A stretch of DNA of 64,000 nt from Chlamydiales bacterium (GTDB taxonomy: Bacteria > Chlamydiota > Chlamydiia > Chlamydiales > JACKPQ01): the NCBI GenBank assembly GCA_024233435.1, contig JACKPQ010000001.1, forward strand, positions 558,001 to 622,000. Reading direction: 5' to 3'. The position numbers and the translations under genes are program-made. The notes below the pieces were generated by a model. That model saw only the letters and a list, made by a program, of their open reading frames with translations, ran no database searches and was not told where the DNA came from. Of this stretch, positions 51,471 to 60,232 are shown piece by piece; position 1 is the first letter of the stretch, and each line of letters opens with the position of its first letter.

Positions 51471-51992
51471 CTAGTCCTCAAAGCGCAAGTGTCGTCGCGC
51501 TGTCTTCTGTTTATCGGAGCCACTTGCATTCTGCACAGGTGCAATAGGTGAAGCTACAGGCTGTTCAGAAGCCTTTTCTATCATAATATCAACTTCAGGC
51601 GTAATCTCACCCGCTATATTGATTTCAAATTGGCTACCACAACTACTAGAATAAGGGCTTTCAAAAGCTAAAGATGCCTCAGGAGTCATGTCGGCAATCT
51701 GCTCTTCGCGACCGCTAAAATAGCTAGAATCTGAATTAGGAGATGCATCGGTAAGAATGTTAGCTTGATCAGCCGTTAGTTCTTCCTGAGAAATAATTAC
51801 AGAACGATCCTCCTCTTGAGAAACATGCTCAGAAACGGATTTAGGTAAGACTTTATCAGGCGTCGCATTCCGTACAGGTTGACTCGTTTCCTCAGGAATT
51901 TCTCTCTTTAATAGCGGATCCGTTTCGTTATCAACATCAACACTACTGGTTCCAAAACAGCACCAAATACTACTTCCAACTGAATTAACCAT
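51471..51992 (-). CDS. Effector-like acidic Ser-rich protein, no leader
   Basis: 173 residues; AGAGGAAAA precedes the ATG. No signal peptide or membrane helix. The N-terminus contains adjacent cysteines (WCCFGTSS) followed by an acidic stretch and NETDPLLKR, which fits the eukaryotic acidic dileucine pattern [DE]xxxL[LI]. That order (N-terminal Cys pair, acidic Ser-rich segment, dileucine) is reminiscent of lipid-anchored endolysosomal proteins such as LAMTOR1. The rest is disordered, Ser/Glu-rich (SYFSGREEQ, SPYSSSCGS). A secreted host-directed protein is my inference; nothing in the sequence proves it. It is divergent from the gene at 52130. Confidence 0.6.
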   Translation of the reverse strand: MVNSVGSSIWCCFGTSSVDVDNETDPLLKREIPEETSQPVRNATPDKVLPKSVSEHVSQEEDRSVIISQEELTADQANILTDASPNSDSSYFSGREEQIADMTPEASLAFESPYSSSCGSQFEINIAGEITPEVDIMIEKASEQPVASPIAPVQNASGSDKQKTARRHLRFED

Positions 51993-52129
51993 CGAATTTT
52001 CCTCTTTGTTAAACTGAATTTATCGGGGATTTTATGAGAAAAATATAAAAGAGACAATCTAATTCTTCTCAAAAATTATAAGATAACCTAAGATCGTATT
52101 CAAATTAACACCGTAAGAGGAGCATTATT

Positions 52130-53698
52130 ATGAACTCAGCGATCGCTTCATCAAGCTGCCTGAAAACTGTCCAAACATATTATGAGCTTGCATATGATTC
52201 CATTAGCTCTGTCGCTAGTGTCGTTACACAGTTTGCATCGCGCACTTATGTAAATAATGCCTACGCAATCGAAGCTGCAAAGTACTTGAGTAAAACAACC
52301 GCTAAAATTTTAATCCCAGTGGGTATTGGAATGGCCGTTGCTTACATCACATTGGACAGGATCGCACCAGCTAGTTCGGCTCTTGGTTCTGACAGGAAAG
52401 AATTAGCGCTCCCACTACCTGCTTTCTATTCATTCAGTCTTGATAAACTCAAATCACTAAGGGGTGTCACATTTAAAACAATAACCTACACAAATGAGAC
52501 CCGCCCATTAGCAACTACGTGGACAAAACATATCTTAGGGGAAATCAAATGTCCGAACAATCTTCATATGCCAGAAGGCCTTAAGCTAATTAAAATTGAT
52601 GCGAATCATCTCCCAGACCACTCGAGTTTAATTGAGATTCTCAATCATGACCTTCAAGTGGATCACTTAGTGCTCATCAATGTTTCTGAAGATGATTTAA
52701 TGACGGCACAGGCCCTTTCGCACATTAAAAATCTCGAAATACAAGGGCCAATTTCTGAAGAAACGGTATTGGCGCTTCACCAGAAGCATCAAAACATAGC
52801 TGCTTTTATCCTCCCCCATATTAAGGCTCCAGATGAATTAAAAGAAAAACGGCTTGTTATAGACTTAGATAGCAATAACTGCTCAGATAAATTCAAAGAA
52901 GCCAATAAGTTTTGGGAAATGGTTTCTGACAACCTTGCCAAAGCTCAAATAGAGAGACAAACAAACTATTGGAATGTGCATTTCCCTGAAAACTCAAACT
53001 TTCCTGTATTAGAGGGAAAGGAAGTTGTCGCAGCCGTTTACACCTCCCACCTCCTAGCTTTCAAAGAATCAAAGTTCAATAAAAGCTTAAAGCATTTTGC
53101 TGAAAAACAACCACGGTTTCTGCCGTTTTTAAGAGTGTTAGACTTGTCTAAATGTGAGAATTTACTTCCCGGATCGATACGCTATTTGACTTCGCTTCAT
53201 ATCTACGAGATCATTCTAAATGAATGCCCAAAGCTAATCTGTGAACGCAGCAAGGAGAAAACTCGCCTAACATCCGCATTAACATGCTGTATCAAGAACG
53301 GAACGGAAAGAATTCGACTAAAAGACAACTCCAAAATAAAAGAAGACTTACAAGCTTTAACTGAGCTGGACCCTAAACTAAAAATTGAAATGACAGATGA
53401 AATGGGTCAAGGTCATATAATTAATAGAGGACAGGCTGTAAAGCAAATGCCTGGAACACCTGCCTTAGAAGTTGACACGAGTGCCAACAGCCGGAATGAG
53501 AACCTCTCTGAAAGCGGGGTAGGTAGCGCCTCTCAAAACCTCGTCAATGAATCCTTGAAGGTCAGCAAAGATAACCTCGCGCCTGCCCCTCTTGTGAAAG
53601 AAGTCGTCGTAGTGGGAGGCCATGATGAAGGGAGCTCTCAGACGCCTGACAAAGTCGATGGGGTAGCCGCGGACAAGGCGCCAGCCGGGAACACATAG
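52130..53698 (+). CDS. Repeat-like protein of unknown function, effector candidate
   Basis: 522 residues; AAGAGGAG precedes the ATG. A hydrophobic stretch at about 61-78 (KILIPVGIGMAVAYI) is followed by irregular leucine-rich-type strands: DHLVLINVSEDDL, IKNLEIQGPIS, FLRVLDLSKCENLLPGS and IYEIILNECPKL, the last two resembling cysteine-containing LRRs. The final 78 residues (from 53465) are low-complexity, Ser/Asn/Val-rich, and are antisense to the 3' end of the metallo-beta-lactamase gene. The protein may originally have ended before 53465. Host-directed function is a guess from the LRR-like content. Confidence 0.6.
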   Translation: MNSAIASSSCLKTVQTYYELAYDSISSVASVVTQFASRTYVNNAYAIEAAKYLSKTTAKILIPVGIGMAVAYITLDRIAPASSALGSDRKELALPLPAFYSFSLDKLKSLRGVTFKTITYTNETRPLATTWTKHILGEIKCPNNLHMPEGLKLIKIDANHLPDHSSLIEILNHDLQVDHLVLINVSEDDLMTAQALSHIKNLEIQGPISEETVLALHQKHQNIAAFILPHIKAPDELKEKRLVIDLDSNNCSDKFKEANKFWEMVSDNLAKAQIERQTNYWNVHFPENSNFPVLEGKEVVAAVYTSHLLAFKESKFNKSLKHFAEKQPRFLPFLRVLDLSKCENLLPGSIRYLTSLHIYEIILNECPKLICERSKEKTRLTSALTCCIKNGTERIRLKDNSKIKEDLQALTELDPKLKIEMTDEMGQGHIINRGQAVKQMPGTPALEVDTSANSRNENLSESGVGSASQNLVNESLKVSKDNLAPAPLVKEVVVVGGHDEGSSQTPDKVDGVAADKAPAGNT

Positions 53699-54457
53699 GA
53701 TAGCCAGGTCTACTGACTGGACCGATGGGTCAGGAAAGCCAATAGGCGCGTTGGTAGCGGCTCCCGTAAAGTAGATTGTCCGTTCTACGTGAGGTGTTGT
53801 AAGCTCAAAAATATAAGAGTAGACAGGTCCGCATTTAAATTGGTTGGCTTTTTTAGGCGCATGGGAATAGGGATGCGTAACGGAGCCGCTATAGAGCTCA
53901 ACGCCCTTAAGGTGGGGGGCATGCTGCGCTGCAAAGGCTTTGTAGCGTAAGCCTGGGCCAATCGAGTGCCACTCATCATCAACTTGAGCAAGATGAACTA
54001 GTTTTTCTAGGCCTTGGTGATAGCCAGCTAAAATATTGCGCGTAGTTGGACTACCGATAATGGGTACATCCATCCACTGCATCTGGCGAAAAAGCTCTGC
54101 GACATCTAAAAGATGATCGTAGTGAGAGTGCCCCACAAAGACAGCTTTTGGCTTAGGCAGATTCCGAAGCTGCTTTGCGATTTTAGCAACCTGGGATGGA
54201 TCTGATTTAACATCCCCGATTCCTGTTGTGATCATGCTGTGATACGAGTAGAAAGGATCCGTCAAGATCAAAATATCGCCGAGCTGAATGATGTAGCTGG
54301 CAGTACCAAGCCACTTTACTTGAAGTGTGCTTTGGTAATCTGCGCTGTTAGGGGCGAGCTCAGGAGCACTTTTGCGCACAATATCAACAGCATTTCGAGG
54401 TGTGGGCATGGGTTTGCCACACCCGCATAAAAGCAAACAGACAAATACCCACTTCAC
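53465..54457 (-). CDS. Metallo-beta-lactamase-fold lipoprotein
   Basis: 330 residues starting at GTG 54457, overlapping the permease stop by 4 nt (GTGA). The leader ends in LLLCGCGK, a lipobox, so it is membrane-tethered in the envelope. MBL metal motif: GHSHYDHLLD (H-x-H-x-D-H), with a later FTGAATN and SHYDDFF supplying further ligands. This resembles the NAPE-PLD/UlaG-like branch of MBL hydrolases, with WLGTASYIIQL at the start of the domain. Substrate unknown. Its 3' end lies antisense to the preceding plus-strand gene. Confidence 0.85.
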   Translation of the reverse strand: MKWVFVCLLLCGCGKPMPTPRNAVDIVRKSAPELAPNSADYQSTLQVKWLGTASYIIQLGDILILTDPFYSYHSMITTGIGDVKSDPSQVAKIAKQLRNLPKPKAVFVGHSHYDHLLDVAELFRQMQWMDVPIIGSPTTRNILAGYHQGLEKLVHLAQVDDEWHSIGPGLRYKAFAAQHAPHLKGVELYSGSVTHPYSHAPKKANQFKCGPVYSYIFELTTPHVERTIYFTGAATNAPIGFPDPSVQSVDLAILCVPGWRLVRGYPIDFVRRLRAPFIMASHYDDFFHKRGRREVIFADLQGFIDEVLRGATYPAFREVLIPAVGTRVNF

Positions 54458-56307
54458 AGCTCTTTGCCTTTTTGCGATAGAATCCAGACGCGCGCTTTAG
54501 CATGCTGCAAGACCTCATCGATGACACTGGAGATAGGTTTGTTTTTGGGACCCGCCCCCATGACAATCAAATCAATTCCCTCTTTTTCAACAAGCTCGAT
54601 AATCGCTTTAGAAGCCGAGCGAGCGCGCATAAGCTCCAGCTTAATTGGCACATGAAACTCGCGTCCCATCGCTTCTGCTTTTTTTAAGACATGTTCAAGC
54701 ATCTCTGTGCGCTTTGCAAGTGGCGCTGTCAAGGAAAGCGTAAAAGGGATTTCAACAACGGAGGCAACAATGACCAAAGCCTTATGTGTTTTGGCTATCT
54801 CGCACGCTGCTTGCACAATCTCTGATGCAACTCCCCCACGGATTGGAACAAGCACTTTTTCAATTTTCATTGGCTTAAACTCGGGCACGCTGATCTTCTC
54901 AATTCGAACTTGACCTGCAGGGGCTATGCGATGGCGCTTGCGGTATAGAATATACATCAGCAAGCCCAATCCAAGCCACAGGGTGCCTAAATAGCGCCCT
55001 TCAGGCTTTGTGACAATGACCAAGATCCAAACAGCAAAAGTGATCATGCATCCAAATATCGCAGTCACTGGCAGCTCATACCTGCCAAATCGAATATTAA
55101 ACGGCACTTTAAACGGGCGCGATGTGTTTGGTTTTTTAATGCGCATCATCAAAAGAGATAAATGCGCAGATCCAAAGGCGAGCATCGCTCCAAAATTATA
55201 CAAATCAGCTAAAAAAGAAAGCTGCCCACGACTGATAACCACGATAGCGCTTGCTAAAATAGCAAACAAAATAAGCGCTGTTGATGGAGTGCGAAAGCGC
55301 GGATGCAAGCGATGAACAAAACTTGGAAGCTGATAATGCTCGCCCATATTAAAAGAGAGTCGTGAGGCGCCAATCAATCCAGCGTTAGCAGCAACAAATA
55401 AAATAATGCCACCGAGCAGTCCTACCCATGGAGCAAAAATTTTACCTCCCAAGGGCATGGCTGTTACAATTCCAGCAATGGGATCATCGAGATATGTCGT
55501 TGATAGCTCTGTTGGAGAAAGAGCTGAAATAGCCACAACGGAAATGCCTAAATACATGGCAATCAGCGTGCCCATTGCAATCATAATCGCTCGCGGAACA
55601 GTTTTTGCAGGTTTACGGGCCTCTGAGGACAATTGCGTCATCGATTCAATGCCCGTGTAAGCAACCATGGCCATGGCACACCCTTTCAAAAAGTCAGGCC
55701 AGCTCGGACTCATTTTAGAGCCAGCAACACCAATGCGCAGCCCTTCAATGAGCGTGGGAATGTTGACAAGCGAATAAAGACCAATAATGATGATCAACCC
55801 TTGGGTTACCACCGTTAAAATTGTCAAAATGCTCGATAAGCGCACCGAATGTTTAATGCCTCGAATATTTAGATAGCAAATGCTAGAGATGACACCTACA
55901 GTGAAAATCACCTTCCAAAATGGGTCTTTTAAAAAAGGAACAAAATAGCTCAAATAGGGCGCAACAGCAAAAGATGAAATAGCAATGGTCACAATGAAAT
56001 CAAGCAATAACCCCCAGCCGGCAATGAAGGAAATCATGTCATTAAAAGCCAACCTAGTAAAGCTGGCAGAGCCGCTTGCTCCTCCTTTCATCGAAGACAT
56101 TTCTGCATAGGTTAAAGCTGTGCAAGCAAAGACAAGGCCTGCAAGAGCAAGTGCGATCGGCGTAGCACCTAAAGCATACAAAGCCGTAATGCCAAGCGCG
56201 TAATAAATGGAAGAGCCAAGATCTCCGTAACCTACAGCAAAGAGCTCGCGAATACCGAGCACACGCTTTAATGAGCCCTTATCGATCTGAGAAATTTTCT
56301 GCGACAT
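54454..56307 (-). CDS. APC permease fused to a UspA-like domain
   Basis: 617 residues. The first 450 are an APC-type permease with about 12 helices (SSIYYALGITALYAL, SSMKGGASGSASFTR, GYTGIESMTQLSSEARK-like helix 6 region). The C-terminal 140 residues, from about 478 (KIEKVLVPIRGG), form a universal-stress-protein domain ending in DLIVMGAGPKNKP and ARVWIL. The Usp GSV-type end of the nucleotide loop is replaced by SVID, so nucleotide binding is uncertain. Fusion suggests transport is gated by a ligand or stress signal. Forms an operon with the MBL lipoprotein (GTGA overlap). Substrate is presumably an amino acid or cation. Confidence 0.87.
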   Translation of the reverse strand: MSQKISQIDKGSLKRVLGIRELFAVGYGDLGSSIYYALGITALYALGATPIALALAGLVFACTALTYAEMSSMKGGASGSASFTRLAFNDMISFIAGWGLLLDFIVTIAISSFAVAPYLSYFVPFLKDPFWKVIFTVGVISSICYLNIRGIKHSVRLSSILTILTVVTQGLIIIIGLYSLVNIPTLIEGLRIGVAGSKMSPSWPDFLKGCAMAMVAYTGIESMTQLSSEARKPAKTVPRAIMIAMGTLIAMYLGISVVAISALSPTELSTTYLDDPIAGIVTAMPLGGKIFAPWVGLLGGIILFVAANAGLIGASRLSFNMGEHYQLPSFVHRLHPRFRTPSTALILFAILASAIVVISRGQLSFLADLYNFGAMLAFGSAHLSLLMMRIKKPNTSRPFKVPFNIRFGRYELPVTAIFGCMITFAVWILVIVTKPEGRYLGTLWLGLGLLMYILYRKRHRIAPAGQVRIEKISVPEFKPMKIEKVLVPIRGGVASEIVQAACEIAKTHKALVIVASVVEIPFTLSLTAPLAKRTEMLEHVLKKAEAMGREFHVPIKLELMRARSASKAIIELVEKEGIDLIVMGAGPKNKPISSVIDEVLQHAKARVWILSQKGKEL

Positions 56308-56328
56308 ATACGCACAGTAAATTAAGAG

Positions 56329-57258
56329 TTATGTACTCGTCAAGACTTGTTTTGGAAGCTGGAAAAAGACATTTTCTTCAGTAAAGACAACCTCTTCTTT
56401 TTCTGTGACGCCCAACGCACAAAGGCGGTCAATGATGCTTTGAACAACATCTTCTGGAGTGGATGCGCCAGCTGTTAATCCAATGGTCTTCACCCCCTCA
56501 AACCATACGGGATCAATTTCATGATCGGCGTTGATCAAATAGGAGGCAATCCCCTGCTTCGAGGCTATTTCTCGCAAGCGGTTTGAATTTGAGCTCATCG
56601 GATCGCCCGCTACTAGAACTACATCGCAAGCATCACAGACTTCATTAAGCGCCAATTGGCGATTTGTGGTTGCATAACAGATGGATGCGCTTGGAAGTGT
56701 TTCAATATGAGGAAAACGCTCGATTAAGCGGTCGACAACTTCTTGGACATCGTAAATACTCAAAGTCGTTTGAGTGGTGTAAAATAGCTTTTGATCAGGC
56801 CCAAATTCCAGCTTATCAACATCGGCAACCGACTCGACAATCGTGGTTGCTTCAGGCGCTTCACCGGCTGTTCCAATAATTTCCACATGTTTGCGCTTGC
56901 CAATCAAGATAACTTTGTAGCCTTTAGCAGCAAAGCGTTTAACAGCTGAATGCACACGCGTAACAAGACCGCAGGTCGCATCGATCTCAATCAAGTTGCG
57001 TCTTTTTGCATGCTCGCGCACCGTCGGTGAAACGCCATGCGCAGAATAGATAATGCGCGCACCCTCTGGCACTTCATCGAGATCCTCAATGAAGATCGCA
57101 CCTTTGGCTTTCAGGCCATCGACAACGTGGCGATTGTGGACAATTTCGTGCTTAACGTAGATAGGTGCACCCCAAAGCTTTAAAGCTTCTTCGACAGTAT
57201 CGATAGCCCTAACAACCCCAGCACAAAATCCCCTGGGCTTTGACAGCAATAATTTCAT
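56329..57258 (-). CDS. ispH: 4-hydroxy-3-methylbut-2-enyl diphosphate reductase
   Basis: 309 residues from the ATG at 57258 (MKLLLSKPRGFCAGV); an upstream frame to 57294 is not needed. Last enzyme of the MEP isoprenoid pathway, with an Fe-S cluster. Its three Cys ligands are in RGFCAGVVRAI, DATCGLVTRVH and SASICYATTNRQ. VKHEIVHNRHVV and AGDPMSSNSNRL are also conserved. MEP enzymes are the isoprenoid route in Chlamydiae. Confidence 0.95.
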   Translation of the reverse strand: MKLLLSKPRGFCAGVVRAIDTVEEALKLWGAPIYVKHEIVHNRHVVDGLKAKGAIFIEDLDEVPEGARIIYSAHGVSPTVREHAKRRNLIEIDATCGLVTRVHSAVKRFAAKGYKVILIGKRKHVEIIGTAGEAPEATTIVESVADVDKLEFGPDQKLFYTTQTTLSIYDVQEVVDRLIERFPHIETLPSASICYATTNRQLALNEVCDACDVVLVAGDPMSSNSNRLREIASKQGIASYLINADHEIDPVWFEGVKTIGLTAGASTPEDVVQSIIDRLCALGVTEKEEVVFTEENVFFQLPKQVLTST

Positions 57259-57312
57259 TACCAAATAGTAACAATTTCTGGAAAAAAAGTCCATAAATTG
57301 TAAAATGAAAGC

Positions 57313-57906
57313 ATGAGCAGCAGATACTTAGACCCAACAAATGAAGTCGCATTCAAGCACCTCTTTGGCACAGAGGACCACAAATCTTTGCTCATTAGTT
57401 TCTTGAATGCTATGCTTGGCCTAAAAAATAAGCGTTTAATTTCCGAAATCCAAATCATTCCGCAAGAGCAAGTCCCCACAAACAAAGAAGCGAAAACAAG
57501 CATCCTCGATATCCAATGCACAGACAAGCTGGGACATAAGTACATCGTCGAAATGCAAAACCACCACGTTCCGGACTTCATCAAGCGCTCCCAGTATTAT
57601 GCCTCTCACTCATACGTTTCACAATCGCTACGAGGAACATCTCACCTAGAGCTAAAACCTATCATTCTTCTTGCAATCGCCAACCACATTCTGTTTCCCA
57701 AAAAGAAAAAAGTGATCAGCTACCATAGGACGCTAGATACCCATACTTATGAAAATGATTTACAAGATTTGGCCTATGTTTACGTGGAGCTGTCGAGATT
57801 TAATAAGACAGAAGATGGAAAAAATAATGAAGCAAAAAATGCAAAGAGAGTCGGTCTCAAAGCCAGAAATCAAGCTAATTGGTATTTGTGTACGAACAAG
57901 CAATAA
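57313..57906 (+). pseudogene. C-terminally truncated PD-(D/E)XK nuclease (Rpn/transposase-like)
   Basis: 197 residues. Matches the Rpn/PDDEXK-2 family N-terminus: YLDPTNEVAFKHLFGTEDHKS, then SILDIQCTDKLG and YIVEMQNHH (the D-x-[Q/E]-x-K-type site as Asp...Glu-x-Gln). Full members are about 280-300 residues. Similarity stops near VYVELSRFNKTED, after which the frame becomes Lys/Asn-rich and ends at 57906 while a second gene begins within it. I read this as a relic cut at its 3' end by the join to the next gene. Such genes are found near rearranged regions. Confidence 0.7.
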
Positions 57907-58333
57907 ACAAGAACTAGATAAAATGAATGGAAAGATTTTTCCATGCATAAAGAGGTATTTTCACGAAGCTCTTTTTGAAAAAATTCCAAATCGAAAGAAA
58001 CCCGGGACAACCTTCTGTGCTTATACAGATTATGAAAGTGATCATACAGGGCCCTATACATATTTTATTGGGGAAGAAGTTTCATCGTTTGACCATCCTT
58101 TACCAGAAGGGTTTCAGAAACTCGTGATTCCGAGCCAACAGTATGTAAAATTTACGACGAGCCCTGCGCCTATGCCAGATGTAATTGTCAACGCTTGGGA
58201 AGAAATTTGGGATATGTCCTCGGATGAACTTGGTGGCAAGCGGCGTTATAAAACAGATTTTGAAATTTATGACGAAAGAGCAGCAGACCACCAAAACATT
58301 GTTTTGGATGTGTATATAGGAATTGAGTCTTAA
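57827..58333 (+). CDS. GyrI/Cass2-like effector-binding-domain protein
   Basis: 168 residues from the ATG at 57827; other in-frame ATGs at 57749, 57815 and 57836 are possible. Bacterial transcription-activator effector-binding (AraC-E/GyrI) fold: PEIKLIGICVRTSNKQ, TFCAYTDYESDHTGPYTYF, IGEEVSSF and IPSQQYVKFTT match the integron-associated 'Cass2' subgroup. Stand-alone forms bind small cationic drugs. It overlaps the truncated nuclease by 80 nt in another frame, consistent with a recent join. No helix-turn-helix is attached. Confidence 0.75.
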   Translation: MKQKMQRESVSKPEIKLIGICVRTSNKQELDKMNGKIFPCIKRYFHEALFEKIPNRKKPGTTFCAYTDYESDHTGPYTYFIGEEVSSFDHPLPEGFQKLVIPSQQYVKFTTSPAPMPDVIVNAWEEIWDMSSDELGGKRRYKTDFEIYDERAADHQNIVLDVYIGIES

Positions 58334-58353
58334 TTGATTTCTCAGAATTGGTA

Positions 58354-60228
58354 TTATTGCACATCAGTGGCGCAGCGGAAGCCGTAGGTAGAGTTAAACG
58401 AGCCGGGATTATTGCGATGACGATGGGCACAGCGCATATCCTCTTTAAGCCCCTTCCAGCAGCCACCTCGCAGAACACGGTAGACCCCTTGAATCGGTCC
58501 TTTTGGATTTTCTGGCTCTTGTTGAGCTATATCATAGCTGTGGAAATCATACCAATCTTGGCACCACTCATAAACGTTTCCAGCCATATCAAATAAGCCA
58601 TACCCATTTGGGGGGTAAGAGCAAACGGCAGTGGTATCCGTACTGAAAAAATTAGCTTGCGATCGTTCAATATTAGAACCTGTTGGAAAAATAGCTTCAG
58701 GCAGCCCACCCTTTGCTGCAATTTCCCACTCGGCCTCAGTCGGCAAACGCTTCCCAACCCATTTCGAGTAAGCAATTGCGCCATACCAAGTTACACCTAC
58801 AACGGGATGCTTGGAATACCCAGATTCAATATGGTACTTTCCACCAGATTTTCGGATACGGGCATCGCGCAAGTGAATGATGTCGTTATTGTTGCGATCT
58901 TTTTCACCACCCATGGCCTCTAAAAAACGAACAAATTGCTCGTTAGTGACAGGGTGTGTTTCGATCGCAAAACTTGGCAGAATAACTTTGTGAACAGGTC
59001 TTTCATCCCGTGTGCCATGCTCACTACCGCGCATGAATTTATCGCCATGGATAATGATCATGTCCGACTCAATCGGCTCGATATCCACATTTTCTTGTGG
59101 CTCAGGTCTATAAGGAGCTACAGTATTTTCAGTGTTAAAAATAGCACCTGGATCATCTTCATAAGTTGGCCTTTCGATTCGACCTTTTTGAAGAACGGGC
59201 TTAGGAGCTGACATGACTGGCTCAGGACGATTAGCTTTCTGCGTCTGCGCGATAGCCGGTGCAATCTTTTCTAAGGGGGTAGCAGCCGAAGCATTCCAGC
59301 GCGATATACTTTCAATAGCACTACCATTTACAGATTTAGCTCCTCCCAGATTTGCGATGAGCTGAGAGCAGCTTGATGCACGCTTTATAGGGTCTGGCTG
59401 GAGTGTAGAGTAAAAAAATTGATCCCATGCCAACTGCAAATCGGAAAATACAGATGAAGGAAGAGCAAAAAACCCTTCTGGGAAAACGCGCATGATCAAG
59501 TAGTAAGCTAGCACACCGAACGAGTAGATATCGGCTTTGCAGTCAATTGATTCTAGCGCTCCATGAATTTTTTGTTCAGGAGCCAAAAAGGCGTAGTTAT
59601 TGACAAAGGATTGATGCAGCTGCGTTTGCTTTGAGCTTTCAGGTGCATATTTACCCTCATCATCAATAACAACTTCGAGCTGCTCAGCAACGGCTTTATA
59701 GGAACGAGAAAGGACCTTGCCCGTGCCAATCATGCGCGCTAATGCAACATCCGTTAACTGCAGGTGAATGCCTTCTTGTCCTTGGCTAACCAAGATATTG
59801 CTAAGTTTTAGATTTCGGTGAGAAATTTTCTTTTGATGTAAGTAATCTAAAGCAGATGCAACTTGCTTTAGCAAATAAATGACCTGCTTTTCTTTGAGCC
59901 TTTCTTTATTTGTGCTAAGGTATTGCAACAAATTGGTCGTTTCACCCACTGCATCAACAATACAGTCTGTCACAAGAAAATATAGCCCGTCGGCAAAGCA
60001 AATATCGTGCACTTTGACGATGTGAGGGTGATCAAGCGATGCAAGAAGCCCAACTTCTTTTTCAAAGCGTTGAACAAAACCGCGATCTTCCGCTAATTCT
60101 TCTGGCAGCACTTTTAATACATATTGCTTCTTAATAAAGCGATGCTGAACCAAATAAACAGCTCCTAGAGATCCACGTCCTATTTCTTTTAAGATCTGAT
60201 AGTCACCAATTTGTTCTTTTACTGTCAT
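58354..60228 (-). CDS. pkn1: Pkn1-like protein kinase with C-terminal FGE domain
   Basis: 624 residues from the ATG at 60228; a TTG at 60261 overlaps the RodZ-like gene. Kinase domain about 9-270: glycine loop GRGSLGAV (17-24), VLKVLP with Lys39, catalytic loop HRNLKLSN (137-144), TDVALARM and APEQK. The usual HRD is HRN, so the catalytic base Asp is Asn, and the DFG triad is DVA: a probable pseudokinase or a very atypical one. A Pro/Ala linker (300-385) leads to a formylglycine-generating-enzyme-like domain (about 388-624): MRGSEHGTRDERPVHKV, HPVTNEQFVRFL, RLPTEAEWE, GNVYEWCQDW, RGGCWKG and GFRCA. Same architecture as chlamydial Pkn1. Confidence 0.87.
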   Translation of the reverse strand: MTVKEQIGDYQILKEIGRGSLGAVYLVQHRFIKKQYVLKVLPEELAEDRGFVQRFEKEVGLLASLDHPHIVKVHDICFADGLYFLVTDCIVDAVGETTNLLQYLSTNKERLKEKQVIYLLKQVASALDYLHQKKISHRNLKLSNILVSQGQEGIHLQLTDVALARMIGTGKVLSRSYKAVAEQLEVVIDDEGKYAPESSKQTQLHQSFVNNYAFLAPEQKIHGALESIDCKADIYSFGVLAYYLIMRVFPEGFFALPSSVFSDLQLAWDQFFYSTLQPDPIKRASSCSQLIANLGGAKSVNGSAIESISRWNASAATPLEKIAPAIAQTQKANRPEPVMSAPKPVLQKGRIERPTYEDDPGAIFNTENTVAPYRPEPQENVDIEPIESDMIIIHGDKFMRGSEHGTRDERPVHKVILPSFAIETHPVTNEQFVRFLEAMGGEKDRNNNDIIHLRDARIRKSGGKYHIESGYSKHPVVGVTWYGAIAYSKWVGKRLPTEAEWEIAAKGGLPEAIFPTGSNIERSQANFFSTDTTAVCSYPPNGYGLFDMAGNVYEWCQDWYDFHSYDIAQQEPENPKGPIQGVYRVLRGGCWKGLKEDMRCAHRHRNNPGSFNSTYGFRCATDVQ

Positions 60229-60232
60229 AAGT

